A stretch of 7,414 nt of DNA from CAYJBP01 sp964368605 (GTDB lineage Bacteria > Bacillota > Dehalobacteriia > UBA4068), in assembly GCA_964368605.1 (NCBI GenBank), contig CAYJBP010000111.1, positions 1 to 7,414 of the forward strand, written 5' to 3'. Below the pieces are notes generated by a model. That model did not search any database, had not been told where the DNA came from, and worked only from the letters and a program-made list of their open reading frames with translations. Below, one piece after another: positions 1-6,055 of this stretch. The translations under genes were made by a program, and so were the position numbers. How positions within the stretch are numbered: position 1 is the stretch's first letter; each line of letters starts with the position of its first letter.

Positions 1-146
1 AGCTGCCAGGCATTAAGGGCATCCATAAAATTGATATAACCGGGGCGACCATTTAAAATCTGTAACGGCAATTCGCCTGTGGGCATAAAAATTCGTGCCG
101 GCTTTTGATTGGGATTACATCCATACTTTAGCTGAAATTCTTGCAT
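1..146 (-). CDS. purH: AICAR transformylase, stand-alone (N-terminal part; runs off the left edge)
   Basis: Phosphoribosylaminoimidazolecarboxamide formyltransferase, which adds the formyl group from 10-formyl-THF to AICAR in the penultimate step of cytosolic IMP synthesis. Only 48 complete codons are present. The protein begins MQEFQLKYGCNPNQKPARIF and continues with GELPLQILNGRPGYINFMDA, the N-terminal signature of the AICARFT domain family in its single-domain form. It starts directly with the transformylase and lacks the MGS-like IMP cyclohydrolase domain that precedes it in bifunctional PurH. The ATG at 146 has an AAAGGAG ribosome binding site 7 nt upstream, and that site overlaps the stop codon of the DUF2442 gene, so the two are probably co-translated. 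The rest of the gene lies outside the window, so completeness cannot be judged. The family call rests on recognition of the motif string and on the PurO-type cyclohydrolase two genes upstream. Confidence 0.93.
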   Translation of the reverse strand, partial: MQEFQLKYGCNPNQKPARIFMPTGELPLQILNGRPGYINFMDALNAWQ

Positions 147-158
147 TTTTTAGCTCCT

Positions 159-449
159 TTATTGTTGATAGTATTTATAACTATTTTGATATAGAGTTTC
201 GCTGGAAATATCGATATCGCCATTTGCCCAGCATAAAATGCCATTGATAATTTGGCAGGATTGAAATATTTGCGGATTTGCCAAAGGCTTAAAGGCCGGC
301 ATTTTCAGTAAAAAGCTTGCATCAAAAATACGCTCTTGCTGATTATTAAAAGTTAGCAAAATAATCATATCATCAAGAGGCTTGGCGCTAATAACTTTTA
401 GAGTTTCTACTTCCTGTGTGGCATAGGCAATACCATTAATTATTTGCAT
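159..449 (-). CDS. DUF2442 family protein (96 aa)
   Basis: Small soluble protein of unknown function. The whole length fits the DUF2442 pattern: a beta-rich N-terminal half with a hydrophobic strand (about residues 29-34) leading into FDASFLL (42-48), then F-x-PLANP-x-IF (53-62), and the C-terminal signature WANGDIDISSETLY (74-87). No signal peptide or membrane segment is visible. It follows the DUF4160 gene by 9 nt; its SD (AGGAGG, 5 nt from the ATG) shares bases with the DUF4160 stop TAG. Its own stop overlaps the SD of the AICAR transformylase gene. DUF4160 and DUF2442 genes are commonly adjacent and have been suspected of forming a two-gene module resembling toxin-antitoxin pairs; as far as I know no biochemical role is established. 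Its place inside a purine operon is unusual. Family assignment is fairly sure, function is not. Confidence 0.85.
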   Translation of the reverse strand: MQIINGIAYATQEVETLKVISAKPLDDMIILLTFNNQQERIFDASFLLKMPAFKPLANPQIFQSCQIINGILCWANGDIDISSETLYQNSYKYYQQ

Positions 450-458
450 AAAAGCCTC

Positions 459-722
459 CTATAATGGTTTTATCTTGTCAAAAGGAATACCCTTAACGGC
501 TTTATTCCAGGCATCATAGGCAGCTTCTTCATGCAATGCTAGCCATCCTACAACCATTTTTAGCTGGCGAACAGGCAAAGAACCGGCTAATAATTCACCA
601 TCAATAGCAACTGCGGCGGTATGTTCGCCATAATAAACATGAACATGAGGTTTATGATGCTGACTATTATCTAAGTATAACATTTTAATAATAATCCCTT
701 GAAATCGTGACAATTCCGGCAT
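459..722 (-). CDS. DUF4160 family protein (87 aa)
   Basis: Small soluble protein of unknown function that matches the DUF4160 family over its full length: N-terminal SRFQGIIIKM (5-14), the histidine-rich HHKPHVHVYYGE (22-33), a strand AVAIDGELLAGSLP (37-50), a helix RQLKMVVGWLALH (52-64), and the C-terminal FDKIKPL. The HxxxHxH arrangement could bind a metal or nucleotide, but that is only a guess from the residues. The ATG is preceded by AAGGAG at 7 nt and lies 22 nt after the IMP cyclohydrolase stop. The DUF2442 gene follows after 9 nt. There is no sign of degradation: the frame is intact and the family ends are present. No transposase or integration scar is visible around the pair. Which partner, if either, is toxic or inhibitory cannot be read from sequence. 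Confidence 0.88.
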   Translation of the reverse strand: MPELSRFQGIIIKMLYLDNSQHHKPHVHVYYGEHTAAVAIDGELLAGSLPVRQLKMVVGWLALHEEAAYDAWNKAVKGIPFDKIKPL

Positions 723-744
723 AAATTATCTCCTTAATCCTAAC

Positions 745-1461
745 CTATCCCCAACGATCAACCAAAACATCCTCCCTAAGCTCGGGGTTTTTAATATTGA
801 TATAACTTACCAGCAAAGCCACCCGATTTTCGGCATCTAGGCTTTGCCAAATATTTTGGCTTAAGTTAGCTGCGCTTTGCTTTGGCAAATTGATAATTTG
901 TGGTTCACCGCTATAGCTGGGTAAAGGATTACCATCATTGGCATAAGTATGAATTGTATGGCCAAGGCCTGCTTGAGGGGCATCATAATGATAAAAAAAG
1001 CGGCTGCAATCATCATTTTTGCCTTTTTTGAGAATACTTAAATCATAGCAAAACTTACCTTCGCTAAAGGTTAAAAGGCCGCTGATTCGAGGTGTATAAT
1101 TGGGGGCATCCGGCTCATAGCAACGGGTTTTTAAGGCGGCATCAAAGCTAAGGCCTTTATTTAAAAAGGCTGCTATATCATCGGTTTGATCGCCATTGGT
1201 AATAATTGTATAGGCTTTATTTTCAAAATTAGCCTTACGCAAAGGCCAATAAATAATCAAAGACGGATCTTCTACCTTGCTTTCATCATAAGCCTTGGTG
1301 CGCATTTGGTCTGCTTCCATGCAAAAAACTCGATTGCGGCTATTATTGCTGCGCCCCATAATAAAATAGGCCATTATAGCTGTGCTTTTATCCTCGCTTA
1401 GGCCAATAATAATGCCCCGACCGGGATAATTATTGGCGCTAAAATAATTATTAATCTCCAC
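745..1461 (-). CDS. purO: IMP cyclohydrolase, PurO type (238 aa)
   Basis: Closes the ring of FAICAR to give IMP, the last step of de novo purine synthesis. The sequence fits the PurO-like IMP cyclohydrolase family (unrelated in fold to the cyclohydrolase domain of bifunctional PurH). Visible motifs are YPGRGIIIG (12-20), AYFIMGRSNNSRNR (31-44), TNGDQTD (88-94), EPDAPNYTPRISG (116-128) and GLGHTIHTYANDG (165-177). Length is normal for bacterial members. I take the GTG at 1461 as start: it places YPGRG near the N-terminus as usual and has a purine-rich SD (AAGGGGGA) about 7 nt upstream. The start overlaps the end of purN by 11 nt, which implies translational coupling. Its partner enzyme, AICAR transformylase, is encoded two genes downstream with the DUF4160 and DUF2442 genes between. 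The symbol purO is borrowed from the archaeal enzyme. Confidence 0.9.
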   Translation of the reverse strand: MEINNYFSANNYPGRGIIIGLSEDKSTAIMAYFIMGRSNNSRNRVFCMEADQMRTKAYDESKVEDPSLIIYWPLRKANFENKAYTIITNGDQTDDIAAFLNKGLSFDAALKTRCYEPDAPNYTPRISGLLTFSEGKFCYDLSILKKGKNDDCSRFFYHYDAPQAGLGHTIHTYANDGNPLPSYSGEPQIINLPKQSAANLSQNIWQSLDAENRVALLVSYINIKNPELREDVLVDRWG

Positions 1462-2074
1462 TATTTAGTCCCCCTTCGATTAAAGTTTTGCAAACTTGCT
1501 CTAAAGCCAAGGGCAAAATTTGCCATTCGGCTTGCTCCATAATTCGTTGTTGTAGGCTTTGCGGACTATCTGTGTCCAAAACTTCTACTGCCTTTTGGCT
1601 AATTATTGCTCCACCATCCACCACCTCATTAACAAAATGAACAGTGGCTCCGCTTAGTTTTACGCCTCTTCCCAGGGCGGCTTCATGCACTTTTAGCCCA
1701 TAGTATCCATCGCCACAAAAAGCCGGGATTAATGATGGATGAATATTGATGATTCTTTGCGGATACTGCTGAATAAAAGAGGGGCTTAAGATGGCCAAAA
1801 AGCCGGCCAAAACGATAATATCGATTTGATGATCGGCTAGGATTTGCAAAATACGTGATTCGAAAATGGCCTGATTAGCACAATCGCCTCGCTGCACAAT
1901 TTCCCGAGGTATTTGATGTTTAGCTGCTCTTTCTAAGGCAAAGGCGCTGCTGCGATCGGCAATTACCAAGGCCAAATCGGCATTTGGCATTAAGCCGTTT
2001 GCTTTAGCATCTATTAAAGCCTGCAAATTAGTGCCACCGCCGGAAACCAAAACCGCTACTTTGGCCTTTAGCAT
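1451..2074 (-). CDS. purN: Phosphoribosylglycinamide formyltransferase (207 aa)
   Basis: Transfers the formyl group of 10-formyl-THF to GAR, giving FGAR, the third step of purine synthesis. The N-terminal phosphate-binding loop SGGGTNLQ (11-18) is clear. The catalytic residues expected from the E. coli enzyme are present: Asn110 and His112 in INIHPSLIPAF, and Asp153 in VHFVNEVVDGGAII. Length matches the family. The ATG lies within the last codons of purM: the two genes share ATGCTAA (7-nt overlap), and the only upstream SD is a modest GGGGTG, so ribosomes reaching the purM stop probably reinitiate here. The 3' end in turn overlaps the GTG start of the IMP cyclohydrolase gene. It is a standard folate-dependent GAR transformylase and is not the ATP-grasp type PurT. 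Confidence 0.97.
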   Translation of the reverse strand: MLKAKVAVLVSGGGTNLQALIDAKANGLMPNADLALVIADRSSAFALERAAKHQIPREIVQRGDCANQAIFESRILQILADHQIDIIVLAGFLAILSPSFIQQYPQRIINIHPSLIPAFCGDGYYGLKVHEAALGRGVKLSGATVHFVNEVVDGGAIISQKAVEVLDTDSPQSLQQRIMEQAEWQILPLALEQVCKTLIEGGLNSGD

Positions 2075-3111
2075 AAACGCACCCCATTTTCGCCGGCCTC
2101 AACTTGTCCTAAAACATAGGCTTTTTCGCCATGCTCGGCCAAAATAGCCAAGGCTTGCTCGGCTTGCGCCGGCGGTACAATAACCATCATACCCACGCCC
2201 ATATTATAGGTATTAAACATATCCCTATCGCTAATATTGCCTAGGCTTTGCAATAAGCCAAAAATAGGCGGAGTTTGTAAAGCTGCTGTATCAATAGCAG
2301 CTTGCAGGCCACTTGGCAAAGCACGGGGGATATTCTCATAAAAACCGCCGCCTGTGATATGGGCAATGCTCTTTACCGCTACCTGCTCCAGTAAGGCTAA
2401 AATTGGCTGCACATAAATTTTGGTGGGGGCTAATAAAATATCGCCTAAAGTTCCGTTTAACTGGGGGTAGTGCTTATTTAAAGCATCCTTGTCCATATCA
2501 AAAACTTTACGCACTAAAGAAAATCCATTAGAATGAATGCCCGAAGAAGGCAGGGCGATAATTGTATCGCCTTCCTTAACATTTTTAGGGTCGAGCATTT
2601 TAGGCTGATCGACCATCCCTACTGCAAAGCCTGCTAAATCATATTCTTCTTCGCTATAAAAGCCGGGCATTTCGGCTGTTTCGCCGCCGATTAAGGCAGC
2701 GCCTGCCTGCACGCAACCCTCGGCTACACCTGCCACAATCGCTTCGGTGCGTTCGGGGAAATTTTTGCCCATCGCCACATAATCGAGGAAAAATAAAGGT
2801 TTAGCGCCCACGCAAATAATATCATTAACGCACATGGCCACGCAATCAATGCCCACACTATCATGCTTATCCATGATAAAGGCCAGCTTAAGCTTGGTAC
2901 CAACCCCATCCGTGCCGGAAACAAATATTGGCTTTTCCATAGCCGATAAATCAGGCGCAAACAGGCCGCCAAAACCGCCAATGGCCGAGAGCACCCCGGC
3001 TGTTTTAGTGCGCTCGATATGGCTTTTCATCCGCTCTACGGCCTCATAGCCGGCGGTTATATCAACCCCGGCTGCCTTATAACTTTCGCTAAAACTTTGC
3101 TCTTTATTCAT
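2068..3111 (-). CDS. purM: Phosphoribosylformylglycinamidine cyclo-ligase (AIR synthetase, 347 aa)
   Basis: ATP-dependent ring closure of FGAM to AIR, the fifth step of the pathway. Full-length PurM with the usual order of motifs: YKAAGVDITAG (11-21), the glycine-rich SGTDGVGTKLKLA (65-77), NDI and GAKPLFFLDY (96-111), GGETAEMPGFY (142-152), IHSNGFSLVRK (192-202), HITGGGFYENIPR (251-263) and FNTYNMGVGM (299-308). The ATG at 3111 is 12 nt after the purF stop and has AAGGTG 5 nt upstream, a weaker SD than those of purC or purE. The end overlaps purN by 7 nt. Nothing is missing or altered in the motifs I can check. Confidence 0.97.
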   Translation of the reverse strand: MNKEQSFSESYKAAGVDITAGYEAVERMKSHIERTKTAGVLSAIGGFGGLFAPDLSAMEKPIFVSGTDGVGTKLKLAFIMDKHDSVGIDCVAMCVNDIICVGAKPLFFLDYVAMGKNFPERTEAIVAGVAEGCVQAGAALIGGETAEMPGFYSEEEYDLAGFAVGMVDQPKMLDPKNVKEGDTIIALPSSGIHSNGFSLVRKVFDMDKDALNKHYPQLNGTLGDILLAPTKIYVQPILALLEQVAVKSIAHITGGGFYENIPRALPSGLQAAIDTAALQTPPIFGLLQSLGNISDRDMFNTYNMGVGMMVIVPPAQAEQALAILAEHGEKAYVLGQVEAGENGVRLC

Positions 3112-3123
3112 ATTTTCACCTTA

Positions 3124-4548
3124 TTATTTATTTTTGGCCGATAAAGGTTCTAAATCGATTTTTAGCCCGGCCTCGCTGACATCCACCGGATAATTGCCGT
3201 TAAAGCAGGCCTTGCAATAGCCGGCCTGATAGGTTGCGGCCAAATGATCCAAGTCGTCAATTTCCAGATAAGCCAAAGAATCCACGCCGATTAGCTCGCC
3301 AATTTCGGCAACGGTATGCTTATTGGCAATCAGCTTATCCTGCGAATCGATATCCACCCCAAAGTAGCAAGGATAGAGAAAAGGCGGCGCCGAGATACGC
3401 ATATGCACTTCGGTAGCACCTGCTTCACGCAGTAAGCGCACGATGCGAGCACTGGTTGTACCACGGACAATCGAGTCGTCGAGCATAATTACCCGCTTGC
3501 CGTTTACGGTATCTTTAATTGCATTTAGCTTAATTCGCACCTGATCCTCACGCATGGTTTGGGTAGGCTGAATAAAGGTGCGGCCAATATATTTATTTTT
3601 TAAAAGCCCCAAACCATAGGGGATGCCCGATTGCCTAGCATAACCGATAGCTGCATCTAAGCCCGAATCCGGCACGCCAATTACTACATCGGCCTCTATC
3701 TGATTATTTTGTGCCAGCAATTCTCCGGCCTTTTGCCTGGCTTTAGTAACCGCAGTGCCCTCGATAATTGAATCGGGGCGAGCAAAATAAATATATTCAA
3801 AAACGCAAAGCGATTTAGTGCCCTGATGGCAATGCTCGGTATACGATTTTAGGCCATCTTCATTGATAACAATAATTTCGCCGGGCAGGATATCGCGGAT
3901 AAATTTAGCCCCTGCTGCATCTAAAGCGCAGCTTTCGGATGCCACAATATAGCCGCCATCAATTTTGCCCAAACATAGTGGCCTAAAGCCTAAGGGGTCG
4001 CGGGCGGCAATTAATTTGCGTGGCGAGCTTAATACCAAAGAATAAGCGCCCTTGAGCACATCCATAGCCTTGGCTACGGCCTGCTCGATAGAGCCGCTTT
4101 GCAGGCGCTTTTGGATGATTTGATAGGCTATTACCTCGGTATCGCTGGTAGTATGGAAAATGGAGCCATTAAGCTCCAATTCTTTGCGCAAAGTTAAGGT
4201 ATTACTTAAATTGCCATTATGAGCCATAGCTAAATGGCCTTTAATATGATTAATGGTTAAAGGTTGAATATTGTGAACATCATTTGTGCCGGTAGTGGCA
4301 TAGCGTACATGGCCCACGGCTATATTGCCTTGCCCCAGCTTGGCCAAGGTTTGCTCATCAAAAACCTCGCTAACTAGGCCACGGCCGCGATGGCCATACA
4401 TTAGGCCATCACGGTTAACCACAATGCCGCAGCTTTCTTGCCCTCTATGCTGGAGGGCAAAAAGGCCATAGTAGGCTCTTGCTGCTACATCGCTTAAATC
4501 ATTAGTATAAATGCCAAATACGCCACATTCTTCGTGAATTTTGGGCAT
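3124..4548 (-). CDS. purF: Amidophosphoribosyltransferase, iron-sulfur type (474 aa)
   Basis: Commits PRPP to purine synthesis by replacing pyrophosphate with the amide nitrogen of glutamine. The N-terminal glutaminase domain begins MPKIHEECGVFG; Cys8 is the expected nucleophile, so a seven-residue propeptide must be cleaved, as in Bacillus-type enzymes. NGNLSN (111-116) belongs to the glutamine site. The C-terminal phosphoribosyltransferase domain carries the PRPP loop VIMLDDSIVRGTTS (353-366). Four cysteines match the 4Fe-4S ligands of the Bacillus enzyme: Cys248 (LCVFEY), Cys394 (YPCYFG), Cys445 and Cys448 (YCKACF). By analogy the protein should be oxygen-labile and feedback-inhibited by purine nucleotides. 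The ATG directly abuts the purC stop with no gap, and its SD GGAGG lies inside the last purC codons, where it encodes Gly-Gly. Confidence 0.98.
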   Translation of the reverse strand: MPKIHEECGVFGIYTNDLSDVAARAYYGLFALQHRGQESCGIVVNRDGLMYGHRGRGLVSEVFDEQTLAKLGQGNIAVGHVRYATTGTNDVHNIQPLTINHIKGHLAMAHNGNLSNTLTLRKELELNGSIFHTTSDTEVIAYQIIQKRLQSGSIEQAVAKAMDVLKGAYSLVLSSPRKLIAARDPLGFRPLCLGKIDGGYIVASESCALDAAGAKFIRDILPGEIIVINEDGLKSYTEHCHQGTKSLCVFEYIYFARPDSIIEGTAVTKARQKAGELLAQNNQIEADVVIGVPDSGLDAAIGYARQSGIPYGLGLLKNKYIGRTFIQPTQTMREDQVRIKLNAIKDTVNGKRVIMLDDSIVRGTTSARIVRLLREAGATEVHMRISAPPFLYPCYFGVDIDSQDKLIANKHTVAEIGELIGVDSLAYLEIDDLDHLAATYQAGYCKACFNGNYPVDVSEAGLKIDLEPLSAKNK

Positions 4549-5265
4549 TTATTTACCTCCCAATAAACGCTTCATAACTTCCTGATAGGCATCCTCAACC
4601 CCACCCATATCACGGCGGAAACGGTCTTTATCCAGCTTTTCGCCGGTGGTGCTATCCCAAAAACGGCAGGTATCGGGCGAAATTTCGTCGGCCAAAACTA
4701 TAGTGCCATCGCTTAGGCGGCCAAACTCTAATTTAAAGTCGATTAATTCAATATTCAAATCTTTTAAATAATCGGCCAATAACTGATTTACCTTAAAGGC
4801 ATAAGAGGCAATCAATTTAAGCTCGGCCTCGCTGGCTAGGCTTAAGGCAGCAATATGATAATCATTGATTAAAGGATCGCCCAAATCATCATCTTTATAG
4901 CTATATTCCAAAACGGTGCTCTTTAATTTTGTGCCTTCGGGCAAGCCGATACGCTTAGATAAAGAACCGGCAGCAATATTGCGTACAATAACTTCTAGTT
5001 TAACAATCTCTACTTTTTTAACCAAAGTTTCGCGATCATTTAATTCTTCTACATAATGGGTGGGGATGCCGTTTTCGGCCAAATACTGCATTAAATGATT
5101 GGTTACCCGATTATTAATAACCCCTTTGCCCATAATGGTGCCCTTTTTCTCGCCATTAAAGGCGGTGGCATCGTCTTTATAGGATACAATGTATAATTCC
5201 GGATCGGGGGTGGCATATACTTTTTTGGCTTTACCTTCATATAGTTGTTCTAATTTTTCGGTCAT
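4549..5265 (-). CDS. purC: SAICAR synthetase (238 aa)
   Basis: Joins aspartate to CAIR with ATP to give SAICAR. The short bacterial form is complete: ATP-site YEGKAKKVYAT (9-19), DDATAFNGEKKGTI (31-44), NNRVTNHLM (51-59), EVIVRNIAAGSLSKRIGLPE (91-110), the lysine/aspartate region ELIDFKLEFG (173-182), and SPDTCRFWD (196-204). The ATG at 5265 is preceded by GGAGG at 7 nt spacing. It lies 52 nt after purE, the widest gap within the operon in this window; I see no terminator or convincing promoter in that gap. The stop codon is directly followed by the purF ATG, so expression of PurC and PurF should be coupled. Confidence 0.97.
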   Translation of the reverse strand: MTEKLEQLYEGKAKKVYATPDPELYIVSYKDDATAFNGEKKGTIMGKGVINNRVTNHLMQYLAENGIPTHYVEELNDRETLVKKVEIVKLEVIVRNIAAGSLSKRIGLPEGTKLKSTVLEYSYKDDDLGDPLINDYHIAALSLASEAELKLIASYAFKVNQLLADYLKDLNIELIDFKLEFGRLSDGTIVLADEISPDTCRFWDSTTGEKLDKDRFRRDMGGVEDAYQEVMKRLLGGK

Positions 5266-5317
5266 TGTTATTCCTCCAATTTTTGATTAGCGATTATTTA
5301 TGTTCTATTAAGATAAC

Positions 5318-5812
5318 TTATTCGGCCAGCTTTTTTTGCAATTCGGCATCTTTGGCTAAAACTTCGGCGGTCATATCCACACGGGCTTGGTCTAATTTAG
5401 CGGCAAGCTCGCTATCGGCTACGGCCAAAATTTGGGCGGCCAAAAGGGCGGCATTTTTAGCGCCATCGATGGCTACCGTGGCAACCGGAATACCCGGCGG
5501 CATTTGCACGGTAGATAATAGGGCATCTAAGCCATCTAAGGTGCTGCTTTTTACCGGGATACCAATAATAGGCAAAGTGGTTTTAGCGGCTAAAGAGCCT
5601 GCTAAATGAGCAGCCTTGCCTGCTGCGGCAATAATTACCCCAAAGCCATTGGCACGGGCATCGGCGGCAAAGGCGCTTGCCTCAAGCGGTGTGCGATGCG
5701 CCGAATAAACATGAGCTTCATAAGGAATCCCTAATGATTTTAGGCAATCGACGGCCGGTTTTACGGCCTCGAAATCACTGATACTACCCATAATAATTGC
5801 AACTTTTTTCAA
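5318..5812 (-). CDS. purE: N5-CAIR mutase, class I PurE (164 aa)
   Basis: Moves the carboxyl group of N5-CAIR to carbon 4 to give CAIR. Class I PurE features are visible: MGSISDFE (8-15), SAHRTP with His39 (37-42), and AAGKAAHLAG with His69 (63-72). Class II (animal/Treponema type, AIR carboxylase) would instead show a SAHKT and AGRSN pattern. I choose the TTG at 5812 as start because TAAGGAGG lies 8 nt upstream and it gives the typical N-terminus MKKVAIIMGS. The longer in-frame ATG at 5869 would add 19 unrelated residues and swallow this SD. It is the first gene of the operon and sits behind a leader of about 150 nt. PurK, which supplies N5-CAIR, is not encoded next to it. Confidence 0.96.
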   Translation of the reverse strand: MKKVAIIMGSISDFEAVKPAVDCLKSLGIPYEAHVYSAHRTPLEASAFAADARANGFGVIIAAAGKAAHLAGSLAAKTTLPIIGIPVKSSTLDGLDALLSTVQMPPGIPVATVAIDGAKNAALLAAQILAVADSELAAKLDQARVDMTAEVLAKDAELQKKLAE

Positions 5813-5820
5813 TTGAATAA

Positions 5821-5828
5821 CCTCCTTA
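5821..5828 (-). promoter_or_regulatory. purE ribosome binding site (decides TTG start)
   Basis: TAAGGAGG, 8 nt before the TTG at 5812. It is the strongest SD on this strand near the gene and supports the TTG over the upstream in-frame ATG. The T-rich tail of the leader hairpin runs straight into it. Confidence 0.88.
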
Positions 5829-5835
5829 AAAATAA

Positions 5836-5879
5836 AAGGCGCAGATAAGCAGATTATCACAAAACGCAATAATCGCCTT
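5836..5879 (-). terminator. Candidate attenuator hairpin in the purE leader
   Basis: In the purE transcript AAGGCG (5879-5874) can pair with CGCCTT (5841-5836), followed at once by TTTTATTTTT and then the purE SD. Inside, GATTAT (5874-5869) can pair with ATAATC (5857-5852), or alternatively GATAA with TTATC (around 5858-5844); the two inner helices exclude each other. This is the arrangement expected of a conditional intrinsic terminator. The closing stem is short (6 bp) and the interior is imperfect, so strength is uncertain. Confidence 0.4.
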
Positions 5880-5928
5880 CTAAGCCCAAATCATAGCATG
5901 TAAAACAGGGAACTTGTGCAAAAGCCAA
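5857..5928 (-). CDS. Possible 23-residue leader peptide upstream of purE
   Basis: A short frame with a TTG start at 5928 and a TGA stop at 5859-5857. It has AAAGGTGAT just upstream, a contiguous match to the extended anti-SD complement, with about 4-6 nt spacing. The peptide starts M-AFAQVPCFTCYDLG and has three cysteines. I recognise no family. The stop codon lies in the inner arm of the terminator-like hairpin, so translation of this frame would disturb that structure. It could be a regulatory leader peptide or a chance ORF; only the SD and the placement argue for it. Confidence 0.35.
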   Translation of the reverse strand: MAFAQVPCFTCYDLGLEGDYCVL

Positions 5929-5968
5929 TCTTATCACCTTTAAATTTCCCCACAATATTTTATTCACC

Positions 5969-5974
5969 TATAAT
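5969..5974 (+). promoter_or_regulatory. Possible -10 element toward pyrB
   Basis: A perfect TATAAT on the plus strand, overlapping the purE -10 on the other strand. The -35 position 17 nt upstream reads TTCCCC, a poor match. A second choice for pyrB is TTGCCC (6005-6010) with TATAAA (6031-6036), but the 20-nt spacing is too long. The pyrB start site is therefore not settled. Confidence 0.35.
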
Positions 5975-6001
5975 ATACCATAAAATGACGTTAAAAGTCA
6001 A
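5972..6001 (-). promoter_or_regulatory. Promoter of the purine operon
   Basis: On the minus strand TTGACT (6001-5996, 5 of 6 consensus) is followed after 18 nt by TATATT (5977-5972, 5 of 6) with an upstream TGG that makes an extended -10. Transcription would begin near 5965, giving a purE leader of roughly 150 nt. It is the best housekeeping-type promoter in the window. The inverted repeat TGAC-N7-GTCA (5986-6000) covers its -35 side. Confidence 0.65.
5986..6000. repeat. Inverted repeat TGAC-N7-GTCA
   Basis: Four-base arms 7 nt apart, lying over the -35 region of the purE promoter and just downstream of the plus-strand TATAAT. It is placed where a repressor operator could act, but the arms are short and chance occurrence is likely. 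Confidence 0.25.
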
Positions 6002-6055
6002 CGCTTGCCCTATGCTTTAATTAAGTTTTTTATAAAGTAAATTTTTGTATCCAAA

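Noticed and set aside
1186..1401. Plus-strand 71-aa frame within the IMP cyclohydrolase gene, and similar frames opposite purM, purF, purC-purE and pyrB
   Set aside because: They lie antisense to, or out of frame within, well-supported enzymes and have no recognisable domain; these are coding shadows.
5318..5869. Longer purE reading frame starting at ATG 5869 (183 aa)
   Set aside because: The extra 19 residues are not part of the PurE fold. A strong SD sits inside this extension at the correct distance from the TTG at 5812, which gives the typical PurE N-terminus.
5813..5965. Guanine/adenine riboswitch in the purE leader
   Set aside because: AATATTG resembles part of the core, but the GTTTCTACC, CCGTAAA and GACTA elements are absent.
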